Source of the DNA: Sclerotinia nivalis | Lineage: Eukaryota; Ascomycota; Leotiomycetes; Helotiales; Sclerotiniaceae | Assembly: GCA_029531795.1 (NCBI GenBank) | Contig: JAPEIS010000014.1 | Span: 1,426,001 to 1,490,000, forward strand | Reading direction: 5' to 3' | Length of the DNA stretch: 64,000 nucleotides | Shown: one piece after another, positions 22,475-35,696 of the stretch | Layout: each line of letters starts with the position of its first letter | Position numbering within the stretch: position 1 is the stretch's first letter | The notes under the pieces: generated by a model | The model's database searches: none | The model's input: only the letters and a program-made list of their open reading frames with translations | What the model was told of the DNA's origin: nothing | Translations under genes and position numbers: made by a program

Positions 22475-23949
22475 CTAAAACTGGAGTTCTGGTTTGTGGA
22501 AATTTATATCTTCCGGTTTATAGTGCTCTGCGACGATCCTGTATAGATAAGAAGGCGCGTGGGGTCCTCTTTGTTGAGTTTGTCAGTACTACTCGTCGAA
22601 TGAAAGTATGGGAACTTACAGGTTGGTAATGTAGAGTTCAACTAAATCAGGAGAGACATAGTCAAAAAGAGGATTGTCGACTTCAACCTTGTCTACAAAT
22701 TCCCCATCCTCAAATCCAACTACATTTCCGGGGTCGCCATATTCAATGAGGGACTCAAACTCAAAAGGATATTCAGGACTAAGCTTGTAAATACCACTAA
22801 CAACAATGACTGGTATTCTATGAAACTTCGCTGCTCTCGCGATGATGCGTGCCCCGGCTGCAGCTACCAGTCCACCGTTGGCGATGACAGTATGAGTAGC
22901 CAAAATGACCTTGGTGATTCTTGGCATTACCGCGAATACCGCGGCATCGGTTATAACAGTAACAATGATTCCAGCAGCGGAAAGTGGTTTCAGAAATGTT
23001 TTTGTGCTCAAGTCGCCATCGGTATCCTGCTCCGCCGTTCCTGTAACTGTAGAATGAGTTGTCGAGTGGTCATTGGGGTACGATTCAGCAACCACTACAG
23101 TGAACTTTCTCTTCTCTGCAGCTTTTAGCAAGAACTTTTGAACACTCCTCGAGGTACCATGTGTGAGTATGACTTCTCTCTCTGAAATTTGTTCCTGCGC
23201 GTAACTAGAAATTTGATCATCTACTTGGTCGAGCTCATCAATAATCTCCTCGATGCCGTTTATGATTTCAGCTTTGAGATCTCTCGTGGTGGAGGCCATC
23301 TTGTTCGCAAGTGAAGTCACATCCAATACAGATCTGCCATGAGGAGACGAGGTTCCTGGAGGTGTCGAGGCCGGTGAAGGAGCAGCCGACAAGAGATTGA
23401 ACATTGACTGCTGCACAGGGACGTTATGTTGAGCAGCATAAGAAGTATGCGATATCATCAAAGGAGGCCGCGGGATTTGTGCCAGCCTTGATAGTCCCAC
23501 ATCGCTGAAGCCTTCACGCCTGGGCGAACCAATTTGACTGGCTGATGCTGAATCACTGACGTCTTCCGTGCGGTCCTCTTTTGCTTCGTCCCTGATCATA
23601 CCCAAGACTCTGCGAACGATGTTTCCCACGACCATTTCCCTTGGTTGGGCTTCAATCAATCTTTGTCCCACTTTCCGAATGCGCTCCAAGACTTTTGTGA
23701 TATCCGTCCATCTTTGCTTTGCGACAACTTGGAGTAACAAGTGAGCGGTGGCTATAGCGCATGACCTCGGAGTTCTTATCTGCCTTCGTTTCAAAAGTCT
23801 AAAGATCGTTAATTTATTGTCTTTCAAAGATCATGGAAAAGTACGTACGATATTAAATTTTCTATAGATGACTCAATTGGTTGACCTTTCAATGATTTCA
23901 GGTATGCACCAAGATTTGGCGCATATCCTCCACTATGAACTGGAGCCAT
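22475..23949 (-). CDS. GCD7: Translation initiation factor eIF2B subunit beta (GCD7)
   Basis: Exons 23849-23949, 22620-23798 and 22475-22568 join in frame to 457 aa. eIF2B is the guanine-nucleotide exchange factor for eIF2; alpha, beta and delta form its regulatory core, which senses phosphorylated eIF2. The N-terminal helical part contains SLLKRRQIR (rebuilt across intron 1). The C-terminal Rossmann-like domain shows ILTHGTSRSVQKFLLKA, VITDAAVFAVMPRITKVILATHTVIANGG and the late IPVIVVSGIYKLSPEYPF. The final exon supplies APSYLYRIVAEHYKPED, the usual beta-subunit ending. VIANGG with the long Ser/Pro-rich insert (about 115-175) and the length favour beta over alpha or delta. Confidence 0.93.
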
Positions 23950-24007
23950 ATTTTATTTTTAATAGATGTCGACGGATTGTCTGTAAATGGTTGGAAATGG
24001 TGGTGCT

Positions 24008-24056
24008 GGAGGAGGAGGAGGAGGAGGAGGAGGAGTAGGAGGAGGAGGAGTAGGAG
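24008..24056. repeat. (GGA)n microsatellite in the GCD7 leader
   Basis: About 15 GGA units, interrupted twice by GTA, lie 60-110 bp upstream of the GCD7 ATG. In the GCD7 transcript this would be a UCC-rich leader, if it is transcribed. Confidence 0.85.
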
Positions 24057-24257
24057 TTGCTCGGAGGGGAAACTGAAATTGTATTTTTGGATGTCGAATA
24101 TTTTGTGTAAATGCGAATGCCCCTCAATAAACTTTTGCGGATTGGTTGTGATGGCTACTAATTCTTGGGTCATTTATTGTCAAAGTTGGCTTTAAAAGTT
24201 GTAGGTACTAGTAGGTAGATAATGGGGAGTTCTGTTCTGCTTCCAATTATATTATAA

Positions 24258-24333
24258 GGAGGGAGTAAGTGAGTGAGTGAGGGAGTGAGGGAGTGAGGAA
24301 GTGAGTAAGTGAGTAAGTGAGTGAGTGAGTGAA
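24258..24333. repeat. (GAGT)n-like tetranucleotide repeat
   Basis: About 19 degenerate units of GAGT, GAGG and AAGT alternate over 76 bp in the GCD7/NEM1 spacer. Confidence 0.8.
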
Positions 24334-24914
24334 GCTTGAAAATTGAAAAAAGTACCTAGTATGTTTTGGAGTCATTTTTTTTAGTCCTCTTCCTCAGAGC
24401 AAACAGGCTACGGGGCTTTACACTGTAGGAAAAAGCCGAACATCAAAATCGAGTACTCGAGTAGACTGTACATACCTACATTGATAACCTACTACTCCAT
24501 ACCTAGGCCTTACTTCTTCCATGTTAAAATTCAGATTTATTATTTTATTGTCATTCTATATTGAAATCAAGGAGGGAGAATAATTATACCTCACTCACAC
24601 ACAATGCAAAAAACGCCTGGTGTGATTATTATTATCATCAGAACCTTTCAGAACTTTAAATCAGGTAGGGAGAGCACACTGACTGACTGCATCTGTACAC
24701 GCTGTTGCTCCTATTCAACCCCAGCTTTTATTACTCTGCAAGCCCAACAACCACTGGTGCCGATAGGCAGTTGGAATAAAATAACCCCTTCCAAATCCCA
24801 AATCCCCACTATCATTCATGTAGCACCACTCACATCCCCATCCCCCCATCCATTACTTTGTATGAATAGATATTAACACGGTTTCATATGATACTTCTAA
24901 CGCTCACCCCATTG

Positions 24915-25013
24915 TCATTTCCATTTCCATTTCCATTTCCATTTCCATTTCCGTTCCCATTCCCATTCCCATTTTCATTCCCATTTTCATTTTCATTTTC
25001 ATTTTCATTTACA
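24915..25013. repeat. (CATTTC)n hexanucleotide repeat
   Basis: About 16 units of CATTTC, with variants CGTTCC, CATTCC and CATTTT, lie upstream of NEM1. The unit drifts from CATTTC to CATTTT along the tract. Confidence 0.85.
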
Positions 25014-25473
25014 CTCTTTTTCCTATTCTCTTCCTCCATTTCTTCCGGTCTCAAATCTTTTTCTTCTTCTAGAACAGCGGGTTTCCCCAACGTTAGCTTG
25101 TTTTATTACTCTCTAAGATTCTATTTGATCAGAGCAGCGGCCTTGGACTTGGTCCTTTTGACATACTAGGTACTTTGTACGGAGCAATCCCATACAATAC
25201 ACTAACAACAAATACACTATTCCAATATATCAATAATTCACAACACTCACCCCCTTACGAACATTCAATCTGATTCCAACGATACCTTGCGAAAAAGAAA
25301 AAAAAAACATCATTCAACTTCGAACAAAAGAAGCAAACATACTTTCCGAACCGAAGTCCGATATCATAAACTTTTGGGCCTTTGCGCTCCTAGCTCTTTT
25401 GCTTGGAATCTCGCGAATCTCCATTGTTTATGATCGATTGATAGAAACCTTCCTCCATGGATCGGAAACCATT

Positions 25474-27092
25474 ATGAATTCTTTGAATATCCTCTCGGGG
25501 CGAGGGTCTCCTACACATTCTCCATCGCTTTCGCGTTCGAATTCTTTGGGAAATGCATTGGCATCCGCAACTAAATCAGAATCTAGAAGGAATTCGCGAG
25601 AAGCCTTGTACGGTCAGAAGCCGGAAGGACTTGATCAGGAGCATGCGCCAGACTCGAACCCGGACGATGACAACTCAATACACGAATCAACACCTTTACT
25701 AGACAAAGAAGGCACGGCTTATCATACAAGTGAGCATGTGGGAATAACGAGGATGTTTTATGATTCTATACGGTGGGTGCTGTCTACTCTTGTTTCGCCG
25801 GGAGTATACGTTATAGCTTGCTTGTGCGATGAAAGGGGTAATTTCGCCCCAATATCTCAATTCAGAAAACTATTTGGTGGCACCACTGGGTATTCAATAG
25901 CACAAACAACTGGAGGATCGCCTATTTCCGAGGGCAGTAGTATAAGCCATTTGCCCAACGGAAAGCTATCATCTGCGCACACACCCTCATCAAGAGGACC
26001 TGCTTCGCCGAGTTCCTCGTCCTTCATCTCATCTGAGTCTGAATCAGAAAATGACAGCTTCGTTAGTGAGACAGATAGCTCTGCAGCGAAACTGCCAAAT
26101 CGACAAACACGTTCGAAGTCCTTACAAAGCTCCGACGAGATTTCGCCTGCGAGGAGATCTATTCGCATTAAGCTTCATAGCGATGAAAATCTAAGGCAGC
26201 GGAAGCACCGGAAGGCCCAGTCAACCACTACTCAAAGTGATGGATCCGGCGGTTCCATGTCTGCTACTGAGATGGCTGCTGCAATTATGAAGTCGCCAAC
26301 ATCCACCGCCACTTCCTCTCTCCTCATGACAAAGTATCCAAGAGCTCCAGCGCCACCGCGACCTCTCATACCTCGACGACAGCCATCGTATACTCTTGAT
26401 CCTCCCGTGGGCAAACTTACACAAAAGACGCTCGTCCTTGATCTCGACGAAACTTTGATACACAGTATGATTCATGGAGGTCGAATGAGTGCTGGTCATA
26501 TGGTCGAAGTACAAATTACAAACTTCGTGGGCACAGGAGGCGTTGGTCCTCAACATCCAATATTGTATTATGTAAATAAGAGGCCATATTGCGATGAATT
26601 CTTGCGACGTGTAAGCAGTGATATATTCCTTGGGGAAAATGTTACTAATGAGGTCACAGGTTTGCAAGTGGTATAATTTGGTTGTTTTCACAGCATCACT
26701 TCAAGATTACGCGGATCCGGTTATAGATTGGCTAGAACAGGAGCGTAAATTCTTTTCAGCCCGATACTATCGTCAGCACTGCACCTTTCGGAACGGCGCC
26801 TACATCAAAGATCTCAGCTCTGTCGAGCCAGATCTTAGTAAAGTCATGATTTTAGATAATAGCCCCACGAGCTACCTGTTCCATCAAGGTGAATATATGT
26901 CATTATGAGGTATTGAATGGAGCTAACCACATGGCAGACAATGCAATACCGATAGAGGGGTGGATCAATGATCCTACAGATAATGATCTTCTGCATCTCG
27001 TACCCATTTTGGAAGGACTTCAGTATGTGACAGATGTACGGGCTTTTCTTGCATTACGTGGTGGAGAGGATGGGAAGCATATGACTTCTTAA
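25474..27092 (+). CDS. NEM1: Nuclear envelope morphology protein 1 (NEM1) phosphatase
   Basis: Exons 25474-26610, 26660-26888 and 26938-27092 join in frame to 506 aa. NEM1 is the catalytic subunit of the Nem1-Spo7 complex at the nuclear/ER membrane, which dephosphorylates the phosphatidate phosphatase Pah1 and so controls lipid synthesis and nuclear shape. The haloacid-dehalogenase motif DLDET lies at residues 323-327 (nucleophile Asp323), followed by NLVVFTASLQDYADPVID and a second acidic motif in KVMILDNSPTSY. The N-terminal half is Ser-rich and disordered, with a hydrophobic segment (about 106-125, WVLSTLVSPGVYVIACL) as the likely membrane anchor. The start at 25474 (MNSLNILSGRG) is the first in-frame ATG. 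Confidence 0.93.
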
Positions 27093-28004
27093 GGAAAGGA
27101 TTAGGTTGGAATGTTAAGTTCGTAAAGGAGTATAGGAATACTTCAGCATAAATATTTTAATGATACCGTTATCTCGCTCCTCGGCCATACATAGTTCCAA
27201 TGACCTGGATTGCGGTCCGAGGCTTTCAGTCTTTAAAAGGTTGTGAGGTTTTGAATCTAACTCCATAACCTGGAAGTGGATTTGACGGCTCAAATGCCAC
27301 TCTTCCAAAGTAGGAGTAGTCTGAGGTAATCGATGTATATGCATATATGCACTGAATGGGTTTGGGAAACCGAGGTCTCCCATTGTCGGACGGATCGCAT
27401 TCCGAGCTACCGGGTCAGTATTGGACAGTCAACCCAGCTCTATCATATCATATCAGAACTTGAATATGAATATGAATATCAGAATATTTACCTAGGCCTC
27501 GAATAATTTTCATCATAACCGTCCCGTACTGCAGCTAAGCGGATCCAATGCAAGCAATGTGGTACTTTTTTATCCTCTTTTTGGGATATTTTAGCCACAA
27601 GTAAAAAGTATTCCCTGTTTAAGAAGTGAATATCTCTTATCGTGATAGATAAGGTTGGCGCTAGTCTTTACATAGAAAAGCTTCCTTCCATTGAGCTTCG
27701 TGATTGCGGGGTTCGGTTCTAGCTGGTCTGAAGCCTTTTTTTTTTTTTCGGAACCAACCTTACAACCTTACCAAAATTTCTGCTGATCAAATCCAATCCA
27801 ATCCAACCCAAATCTAAACAACTTAACTCAACTCCTTCTCCTCATCACCGCGACGCCAGCCTACCAAAGTTCTACAACTCAAATATCGCTCGATCCTGTT
27901 CTCATCAAAACAACAATGCAATAGCAAGAAAGCTCGACTTTTATTCAAGCTATACCCTCCAATCTCTGTTGTCTATGCATCATTGCCGGTAGCACAAAGC
28001 CAAT
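27093..28004. other. Intergenic region upstream of the RNA polymerase III subunit gene
   Basis: This includes the NEM1 3' region and the RPC1 promoter. Simple tracts include TATCA repeats near 27440-27480 and a T-run near 27737. No gene was seen. Confidence 0.4.
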
Positions 28005-31000
28005 ATGCCGATGATGTCCAGCGGCGAGTCGATCAAGGCGCAAGTCGTCGACAAGATTCCGAAACGTTTCAAAGAATTGAAATTTGGTATCCTGTCAAAT
28101 CAAGACATTGTCAACCAAGGTGTCATAGAGGTCTCGAATAAAACGCTGTATAATGTCGATAATGGTCGAACTCCCATTCCACATGGCCCTCTGGATCCAA
28201 GATTGGTAAGATGAACTTACCTCAATTTACAGGTATTAGCTACTAACACGTTGTAATAGGGTACTTCCAGCAAAGCCGGACGTTGCGAAACTTGTGACAA
28301 AGGTCTGCAAGATTGCAATGGTCATTTCGGCCATGTCAGATTACCGCTTCCAGCTTTCCATATTGGGTACTTGAAATTGATTATAATGATTCTACAGAAC
28401 ATCTGCAAGGTATGTCGAAAGACCCATCTCCTTCTGGTTAGTAAGATGCTAACGTTCATAGACATGCGCCAGGGTTCTACTTACCGATGCCGAGCGACGA
28501 CAGTTCCTAAAAGAGTTACGAAAGCCAGGTATTGATAATTTGAAGCGCACGCAAATCTGTAAGAAGATCAACGAACAATGTCGAAAGGCAAGCCAGTGCC
28601 CTCACTGCGATGCTACCAATGGTCAAATTAGGAAAGTCAGTGTCGTTCGTCTGGCACACGATAAGTATACAAAATACAACAAGTCTACTGCAGCTAAGAA
28701 GGTGGCTCCACCGGGAATGGCTGAATACCAAAGATCTTTTGAAGAAGCAAAGAAGAACAATACAGAGTTGGAAAAGCACGTGAAGAAGGTCTATGAGGAT
28801 TTACACCCATTGAGGGTGCTCAATTTGTTCAAGCTGATCACGCCGAGCGATTGCGAACTTCTGGGGATCAATCCTGCTGAGGGTCGTCCGGAGATGTTTC
28901 TATGGCAGTTCGTCCCGGCACCCCCAATCTGCATTCGGCCATCTGTTGCGCAAGATGGAGGGAGTAATGAGGATGATCTCACCGCGAAACTTGCCGAGAT
29001 TGTTAACATGAGCTCTCTGATAAGAGCGGCATTACAAAAAGGGCAAGCAGTGCAAACGATCATGGAGCAATGGGACTTCCTTCAATTACAAATCGCCATG
29101 TATGTTAATAGCGATGTTCCAGGCCTTCAGCAACCTGGGTTCGGAAAGGCGATTCGAGGATTTTGTCAACGATTGAAAGGAAAGCAAGGTCGATTCCGAG
29201 GTAATTTGTCTGGAAAACGTGTTGATTTCTCTGGACGAACCGTCATTTCTCCGGATCCGAATCTTGGTATTGATGAAGTTGCCGTTCCTATTTTGGTAGC
29301 AAAGAATCTCACATATCCTGAACGGGTCCAACGCCAGAATATCGAAAAATTGCGCAAGTGCGTCATCAATGGACCGAACGTCCATCCGGGTGCGCAGCAA
29401 ATCGTCAAGAAAGATTCCAACCATAAGATATCCTTGAAATTTGCTAAACGGGACAATGAGGCAAAATTTCTCAAGATAGGAGACGTTGTTGAAAGACATC
29501 TTGAGGATGGCGATATTGTTCTCTTCAACCGTCAGCCATCTCTGCACAAGCTCAGTATCATGAGTCATTATGCAAAAATTCGACCATGGAGAACATTCCG
29601 TCTGAATGAATGTGTTTGCAATCCATACAACGCAGATTTCGATGGTGATGAAATGAATCTTCACGTACCGCAAACAGAGGAGGCGCGAACCGAGGCGATT
29701 AATCTAATGGGAGTGAAAAACAATCTTTCGACTCCAAAGAATGGAGAACCTATTATCTCTGCTACGCAAGATTTTATCACTGCAGCTTATTTGCTCTCTA
29801 GTAAAGAAAACTTTTTCGATCGCAAGACCTTTACCAATATTTGCATGTACATGGTCGACTCAAATCTTCATTTGCAGCTTCCTCCGCCAGCTATTCTAAA
29901 ACCACAAGCTCTTTGGACTGGCAAACAAGTTTTCAGTATCCTCATGCGCCCAAACAAGCAAGATAATATACTTGTCAACGTTGACGCAAAATGTCGAGAC
30001 TTCGTACCAAACATGGTGCCACCCGGGTATGCGAATGACATGGAAGCCAATGACGGATGGCTGGTAATTCGAAACTCGGAAGTAATGTGTGGTCTTATGG
30101 ACAAGAGCACAGTTGGATCTGGAAAAAAAGACTCCATCTTCTATGTCATATTGCGTGACTATGGCCCCGACGCAGCTGTTGTGGCTATGAATCGCTTGTC
30201 TAAGCTTTCCGCCAGATATTTGACGAATATGGGGTTCTCCATAGGAATCAGTGATGTCTATCCTTCCGAAGAACTCAACAAGAGTAAGGCCAGACTAATC
30301 GCTGCTGCTTATGCAGAGTGCGAGCAACTGATTGAAAGTTTCAAGAACAACACATTAGAGAAATCTACGGGTTTGAGTATGGAGGAGACACTTGAAGCTA
30401 AACTTTCCGGCAAGCTAAGTCAAGTTCGTGGCGCAGCTGGAAAAGAGTGTCTCAGAACCTTATACGCTTCGAGCTCACCGCTAGTAATGGCCAACTCAGG
30501 ATCAAAGGGTTCTGCAATTAACGTTGCGCAGATGGTGGCGCTGGTAGGGCAACAAATTATCGGAGGTTCTCGTGTCCAAGAAGGCTTTCAAGATAGAACT
30601 CTTCCTCATTTCCCGAAGCATTCCAAACAGCCTCCTGCCAAGGGGTTCGTAGCAAACAGCTTCTTCACTGGGTTGACCCCCTATGAATTCATTTTTCACG
30701 CTATGTCTGGACGTGAGGGTTTGGTGGATACCGCGGTCAAAACAGCAGAAACCGGTTACATGTCGCGACGACTCATGAAATCTCTAGAGGATTTGTCAAC
30801 ACAATATGACGATACTGTCAGAACTTCTGGTGGTGGAATCGTCCAATTTCAGTTTGGTGCTGACGGACTGGACCCGTTGGACATGGAGGGAAATGCAGTT
30901 CCTGTCAATTTCAAGCGAACCTGGACTCAAGCAGAGACTCTTACATGGAACAATGAAGAAAGATCGCTTCTACCATATGAGGTTACCAGTCAATGCACGG

Positions 31001-32526
31001 AACACTTGGCAACATTTAAAGCCAAATTTTCTAGATTTGGACTTCGTAACGGAGAACCATTAGGCTACGACGATGCGAGCGACTACGGTGTGGATGAGCA
31101 TGATGGTGGCCGGGAGTTCCTTGCAGCCGTTAACAAATTCATAGGCGAAAAAGCATCGCACATGGCTAGAGCGCGAACGAAGGCTGGGCTACATGATTTT
31201 GTAGACGATCCAAAAGTTACGGGTATTCTCTACGACAAAAAAGACGAGAATGATGAATCGAGAGCCTATGTGAACCAAGTTGCCAAGGTTTCCAAAACCA
31301 CATTGAAAAAGTTTTGTGAACTTTGTCTGGAGAAGTACTCTAGAGCCAAGGTCGAACCAGGCCATGCTGTCGGCGCTGTTGGGGCGCAATCAATCGGAGA
31401 ACCTGGAACACAAATGACGTTGAAGACTTTCCATTTTGCCGGTGTCGCTGGTATGAATTTGACTGCTGGTGTACCCCGTATCAAGGAAATCATCAACGCT
31501 TCAAAGACGATTGCTACGCCGTTCGTCAAATGCCCTCTGCTCAACGATAAGGACCTGGATGTAGCCCGTCTCGTCAAAGCTCGTATGGAGAAGACCTACT
31601 TGCACGAAGTTCTTCACTTTGCCGAGGATATGTGGTCAGCGAAATCTGCAGTAATCTGTCTGGCTGTAGACACGGAATATTTAGTGAACAGGCAAATTGA
31701 AGTCACTGTGGAGAACATTGCCACTACAATCTTGAAGAATAAGAAACTCAAGGTCAAAAGCGAGGATCTCAACGTCAAAGGAAAATGCATTTTCATCAGG
31801 GTTACCCATGATGGCAGCGCTCCTATCACGGCTCGTGGGGCTGCCGCTAAGGGCAAGCCTACCCTTGATGAGGGTGGTTCTGACCTTCTACTCCGTGTAC
31901 ACCACCTTAAGCGCGCTATACCAGAATTGGCCATATCCGGATATCCAGAAGCCACCAGAGCTATCATCAATACATCTGAACACGAGAAGCCGGAGTACAC
32001 AGTCGTTGTCGAAGGATATGGCCTCCGTGCCTGCATCGGAACCGAAGGTGTTGACGGCACCAAAGTCAAGTCTAACAGTGTCATGGAAATGCGTGATGTC
32101 CTAGGTATTGAAGCGGCTCGTTACACAATCGCCAACGAAATCGCAACCGTTATGGCGGATATGGACATCGATCCTCGTCACATGCAACTTCTTGCTGATG
32201 TCATGACATACAAGGGAGAAGTACTAGGTATCACGCGTTTCGGTCTTTCGAAAATGAGAGATAGTGTACTGCAACTTGCATCCTTCGAGAAAACCCCAGA
32301 TCATCTTTTTGATGCGGCCGCGGGCATGAAGACAGATAGAATTGAGGGTGTCAGTGAGTGTATTATCATGGGTCAGACGATGGGTGTAGGCACGGGTGCT
32401 TTCAAGGTTGTTAGGCAATTAGATCTTACTCCCGATGATCTGAAAGTAAAGCCAACGCTTTTTGAAGATGCATGGAAGGTAGATCAAAGGGAGAGAGTGA
32501 AACTGAAGAGATCGACCCATGGTTGA
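28005..32526 (+). CDS. RPO31: DNA-directed RNA polymerase III largest subunit (RPC1/RPC160)
   Basis: Exons 28005-28205, 28260-28409 and 28462-32526 join in frame to 1471 aa. This is the catalytic clamp and active-site subunit of Pol III, which transcribes tRNA, 5S and other small RNAs. The N-terminal zinc site shows CETCDKGLQDCNGHFGH, partly created by splicing. The Mg-binding loop NADFDGDEMN places Asp509, Asp511 and Asp513. GRTVISPDPNLGI and GREGLVDTAVKTAETGYMSRRL mark the later conserved blocks, and the bridge/trigger region includes GEPGTQMTLKTFHFAG. There is no heptad-repeat tail, which excludes Pol II, and the length fits Pol III rather than Pol I. An in-frame ATG six bases downstream is an alternative start. 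Confidence 0.96.
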
Positions 32527-32861
32527 GCTTACGATGACTCGGAGATATGGTCATATGATGGAGCTCAACGGCGAAAATTTGGCACAGGCTTGAATGAGAG
32601 ATTGGGGCATACTTACATACTTTGGTGTTTTTTTTTAGGGCGAGCTTGTCCATACAGTACAATACCCAGCAAATAAAAACTATAAAATCATAAATAGACA
32701 GAATAATCAAAACATAATTCGTCCATTGAAACTGATCGTTCAACCGTTGTGATACTGTTTGGTCCCAACCATAACCCTACCTCCGCTGCCCCGAGTCCGT
32801 AATCCACAACCATAACATTCCCAATTTGTAATACATAGAAAAAGACTATCAAAGCAAAGCA
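32527..32861. other. Convergent intergenic spacer
   Basis: This is a 335-bp 3' region shared by RPO31 (+) and the ceramidase gene (-). No other feature was seen. Confidence 0.45.
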
Positions 32862-35263
32862 TTACCTCATAAGTTCAAACTCCCCACTAACTCCCTCAAA
32901 TGGCGTAATTGTCCCATCCACCGCCTTCGAATCCCCAAAATATCTTATCCTATACCTTCCATCCTGCGCCCACTCCTCCACCTCCCACGTAATGGTAACC
33001 TCACTAGTCCCCAATATCTTGCTAATTTTCTTCCACTCAAAAATCAAACTCCAATCACTATCATCGCGCATCCGCTGCCATTGATCCGTGCCTGGGATCT
33101 GCATCTCAATGGCTGCATATGTGGATTCGAGATGTAGATTATTGCGTGGGTTGGCGCCGATAAACGCGGCGGTTATGATTGGGGAGGAGGAAAGGGGATA
33201 TGTGGGGAGAACGTCGGTTTTTATATCGCCGTAGGAAGTAAAAAGCGGGTGGCCGTCGTAGACGACGCCGGTTATGAAGGACAGGGAGTTGTTGACGTTG
33301 TTTGGAGGAAGAGGGCCTGGTGGAGGTTGAGAGTTTGAGGTTGTACTTAGGTACGGAAGATTGGTGAGGGTGAGGTTAATGTAGGCGTTAAGAGTATAGG
33401 GACCGTAGAGAGTGGAGGCGCCTTCGTAGCGTTGGATGCCATATTCCTCAGGTGTGGCGATGTAATGTGTATAGCTATTTGCTGGACCAGCGATGACGAC
33501 TATGGGATCTGGGGAGGAAGAGTCGGAAAGTATGGTTGATGCAGCGGAGTCGTGAATAGCTTCTTTCCAGCGACGACCGGACATTGTGGTTGCTTCGCCA
33601 GGACTGACAATTATAAGTAATTGTCCAACTCGAAGCACTTGCACATCAACGACATTGGGTGTCCACAAATAAGGAGTCGTGATCTCGCCAACATCAAGTA
33701 AAATAGGCTTGGGGTAATGGCAACTCTGCTGCTGCTTGCTTGGTGCCTTGAGGAGACCGGAGACGACTCGCCATACGGGCGAAGCATTTGGTGCATTCGG
33801 GTCGTTTTGAGTGAAGTCAAACGCACCTGGTCCATCTGAAGTTCCAGCCGCGAAGGAATAACCTAAAGCAGCCGGACACGTATGAACATAACTTCCATTT
33901 GCCAATGGAAAGGAGAAGTTGGACATGTCTTGAAATGTATGAAATGATTTCACCGATGATCCGGAAACAGGAGTCAACTTTGTGTCAGTCTCGTCATATA
34001 ATTCCTTGGCAGGCTGGAACTGTCTCCTGCCAACCTCGTGGCAAGATGATGCTCCATTATCTTTTACGCGGAAGAACGGTCCACGGGCATGGCAATACTG
34101 GCTCCTACCATCACTACACGTGCTGTTTTCGAAGCTGCATTGCTGCCCAGATCCATCTTCACACCAAGCACCAAGAACATTCGGGCTTGTATCGCCAACA
34201 TTAGCTTGTGAAAATCCGGCCACAAAACTTCCAGCTGCATTTTCCTCTTGATTTACACTTTTTTCGAAGAGATCTGCAGCGACACCTTTGTTGTCTCCCG
34301 AAATCAGAGTATTGTTCCCTAGCATCGAAGTTCCATGTGTGGGAAACCACGTTAAAACCCCAATATTTTTCCCATCAGAAGCTCGTGAGAATTTCAACAG
34401 AGTAAGGTCTTTCTCGACAGATCCGTCGTCCTCGGTACTAGTATTGTACTTAGCTCGTTCATTCTCCGGATTCGCTAGATAGGCGTATAAACTCCGATTG
34501 ATATTGGCCCCAAAGACTTTCGTGGTACCGATATTCAGGTATCCAGGTTGAAGGCTAGTATGAGCTCTTTGAATAGACAGAACAGCTCCATCTACTATAG
34601 CCTGATAACTCTGTTTACTGAACCCTTTGCTAGTAATCTGAGGCAGGAGATAGTTTAGCCACGCTCCAGGACCCGAATGAGAATGCGTGCCTGTCACAGC
34701 TACATTCTGTTGTCCATACACAGCATAGTCGCTACCTAGATTTGCTAGACCTTCCAGTATCCCAAACCTAATGGCAGTATCCCCCGATTGTGTATCCAAA
34801 ACGAGATAGACGAAACGGTCCTCCGGACGATTGATATCACCTACGATAAACGCTCGAGAATAGAGACGTTGCCGTAATCCCGATCCTAATTGCTTAGGAT
34901 CTGCATATCCCATCATGTTGATCTCCACGACTGGACTAATGAGTATTAGTATGGCCTCATAGTCCTTAAATGCAACTTTTACCCGGTGATATCTGCTTTC
35001 CCAACTCCCAGTAAGTACTGGCTTCCCTTCGAACTACCATCCTGCTCATGTCCGTAACTTCCATAACTTCCATCTGTCCATGTCCAAAACTCCTTTCGTA
35101 TAGATCCACCAAAAAGCATATCATAAAATAATAATAGATAGCCGACAACAAGAGTTACTACAACAACGTTTCTCACAGACCGGTGGATTCTGGAGCTATT
35201 CCTGCTATGCTCAGGTCGATTCAGGTCGAAAGGACCAGCCTTCATTTCCGGGTCCTGCTCCAT
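32862..35263 (-). CDS. Neutral/alkaline ceramidase, membrane-anchored
   Basis: Exons 34983-35263 and 32862-34935 join in frame to 784 aa. The enzyme splits ceramide into sphingosine and fatty acid. Visible family blocks are GKADITGPVVEINMMGYA (across the intron), TGTHSHSGPGAW with the zinc-binding His residues near 178-180, LTWFPTHGTSM, and the catalytic Ser344 in ANVGDTSPN. The C-terminal immunoglobulin-like domain ends at residue 784. The N-terminus is not a cleavable signal peptide: about 30 charged residues come first, then a hydrophobic stretch (about 31-50, VVVVTLVVGYLLLFYDML). It probably makes a type II membrane protein with a lumenal or extracellular catalytic domain, as in mammalian neutral ceramidase. 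Confidence 0.93.
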
Positions 35264-35696
35264 GATACTAAAGCAAGATTGTTGTATTTTGTAATTCAGT
35301 CCCTTTAAGATATGAGAATGTTACCATATCATCCCATGGTGAACAATGTAAAGTTTGTAGTTTGTAGGGGAGGAGGTAGCGGCTGGCTCCGGGGTAAGCT
35401 CACTTGGTGGAGCGAGCCTGGCGCGCAAGGCAAACATTAAGCTTCTAGGCTTGTTTACTTGGAGAAATTTATTATATCTTTACAAGCAATCGTATTTAAC
35501 AAAGATAGTGTTCAGCTTAACTGTTAAGTGCTATCACGGCACAGTTACCTCGGGGCTATCCAAAAATTCGTCAGGGAAGATATAATTTCCACTTCGTGCT
35601 TCTACAAATCTCAAACCAAAGTCGATCTTCTTCACGTCAAATACCTCAAGCTCACATCACAACCCATCAACCAAAAACATTAAACACCACTCGAAA
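35264..35696. promoter_or_regulatory. Divergent promoter between the ceramidase gene and the SPF27 gene
   Basis: A 433-bp spacer separates two divergent start codons. No repeats or recognisable sites beyond AT-rich tracts were seen. Confidence 0.45.

Larger units (their letters stand above)
23950..25473. promoter_or_regulatory. Divergent promoter region between GCD7 and NEM1, rich in microsatellites
   Basis: A 1.5-kb spacer separates the two divergent starts. It carries three separate simple-sequence tracts (GGA at 24008, GAGT at 24258, CATTTC at 24915), listed separately. No protein gene was recognised; the frame at 24604-24876 is not convincing. Confidence 0.45.

Noticed and set aside
25330..25473. 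Hydrophobic in-frame text upstream of the NEM1 start, resembling a membrane span
   Set aside because: No in-frame ATG precedes it, and MNSLNILSGRG at 25474 is the natural NEM1 beginning; probably leader sequence.
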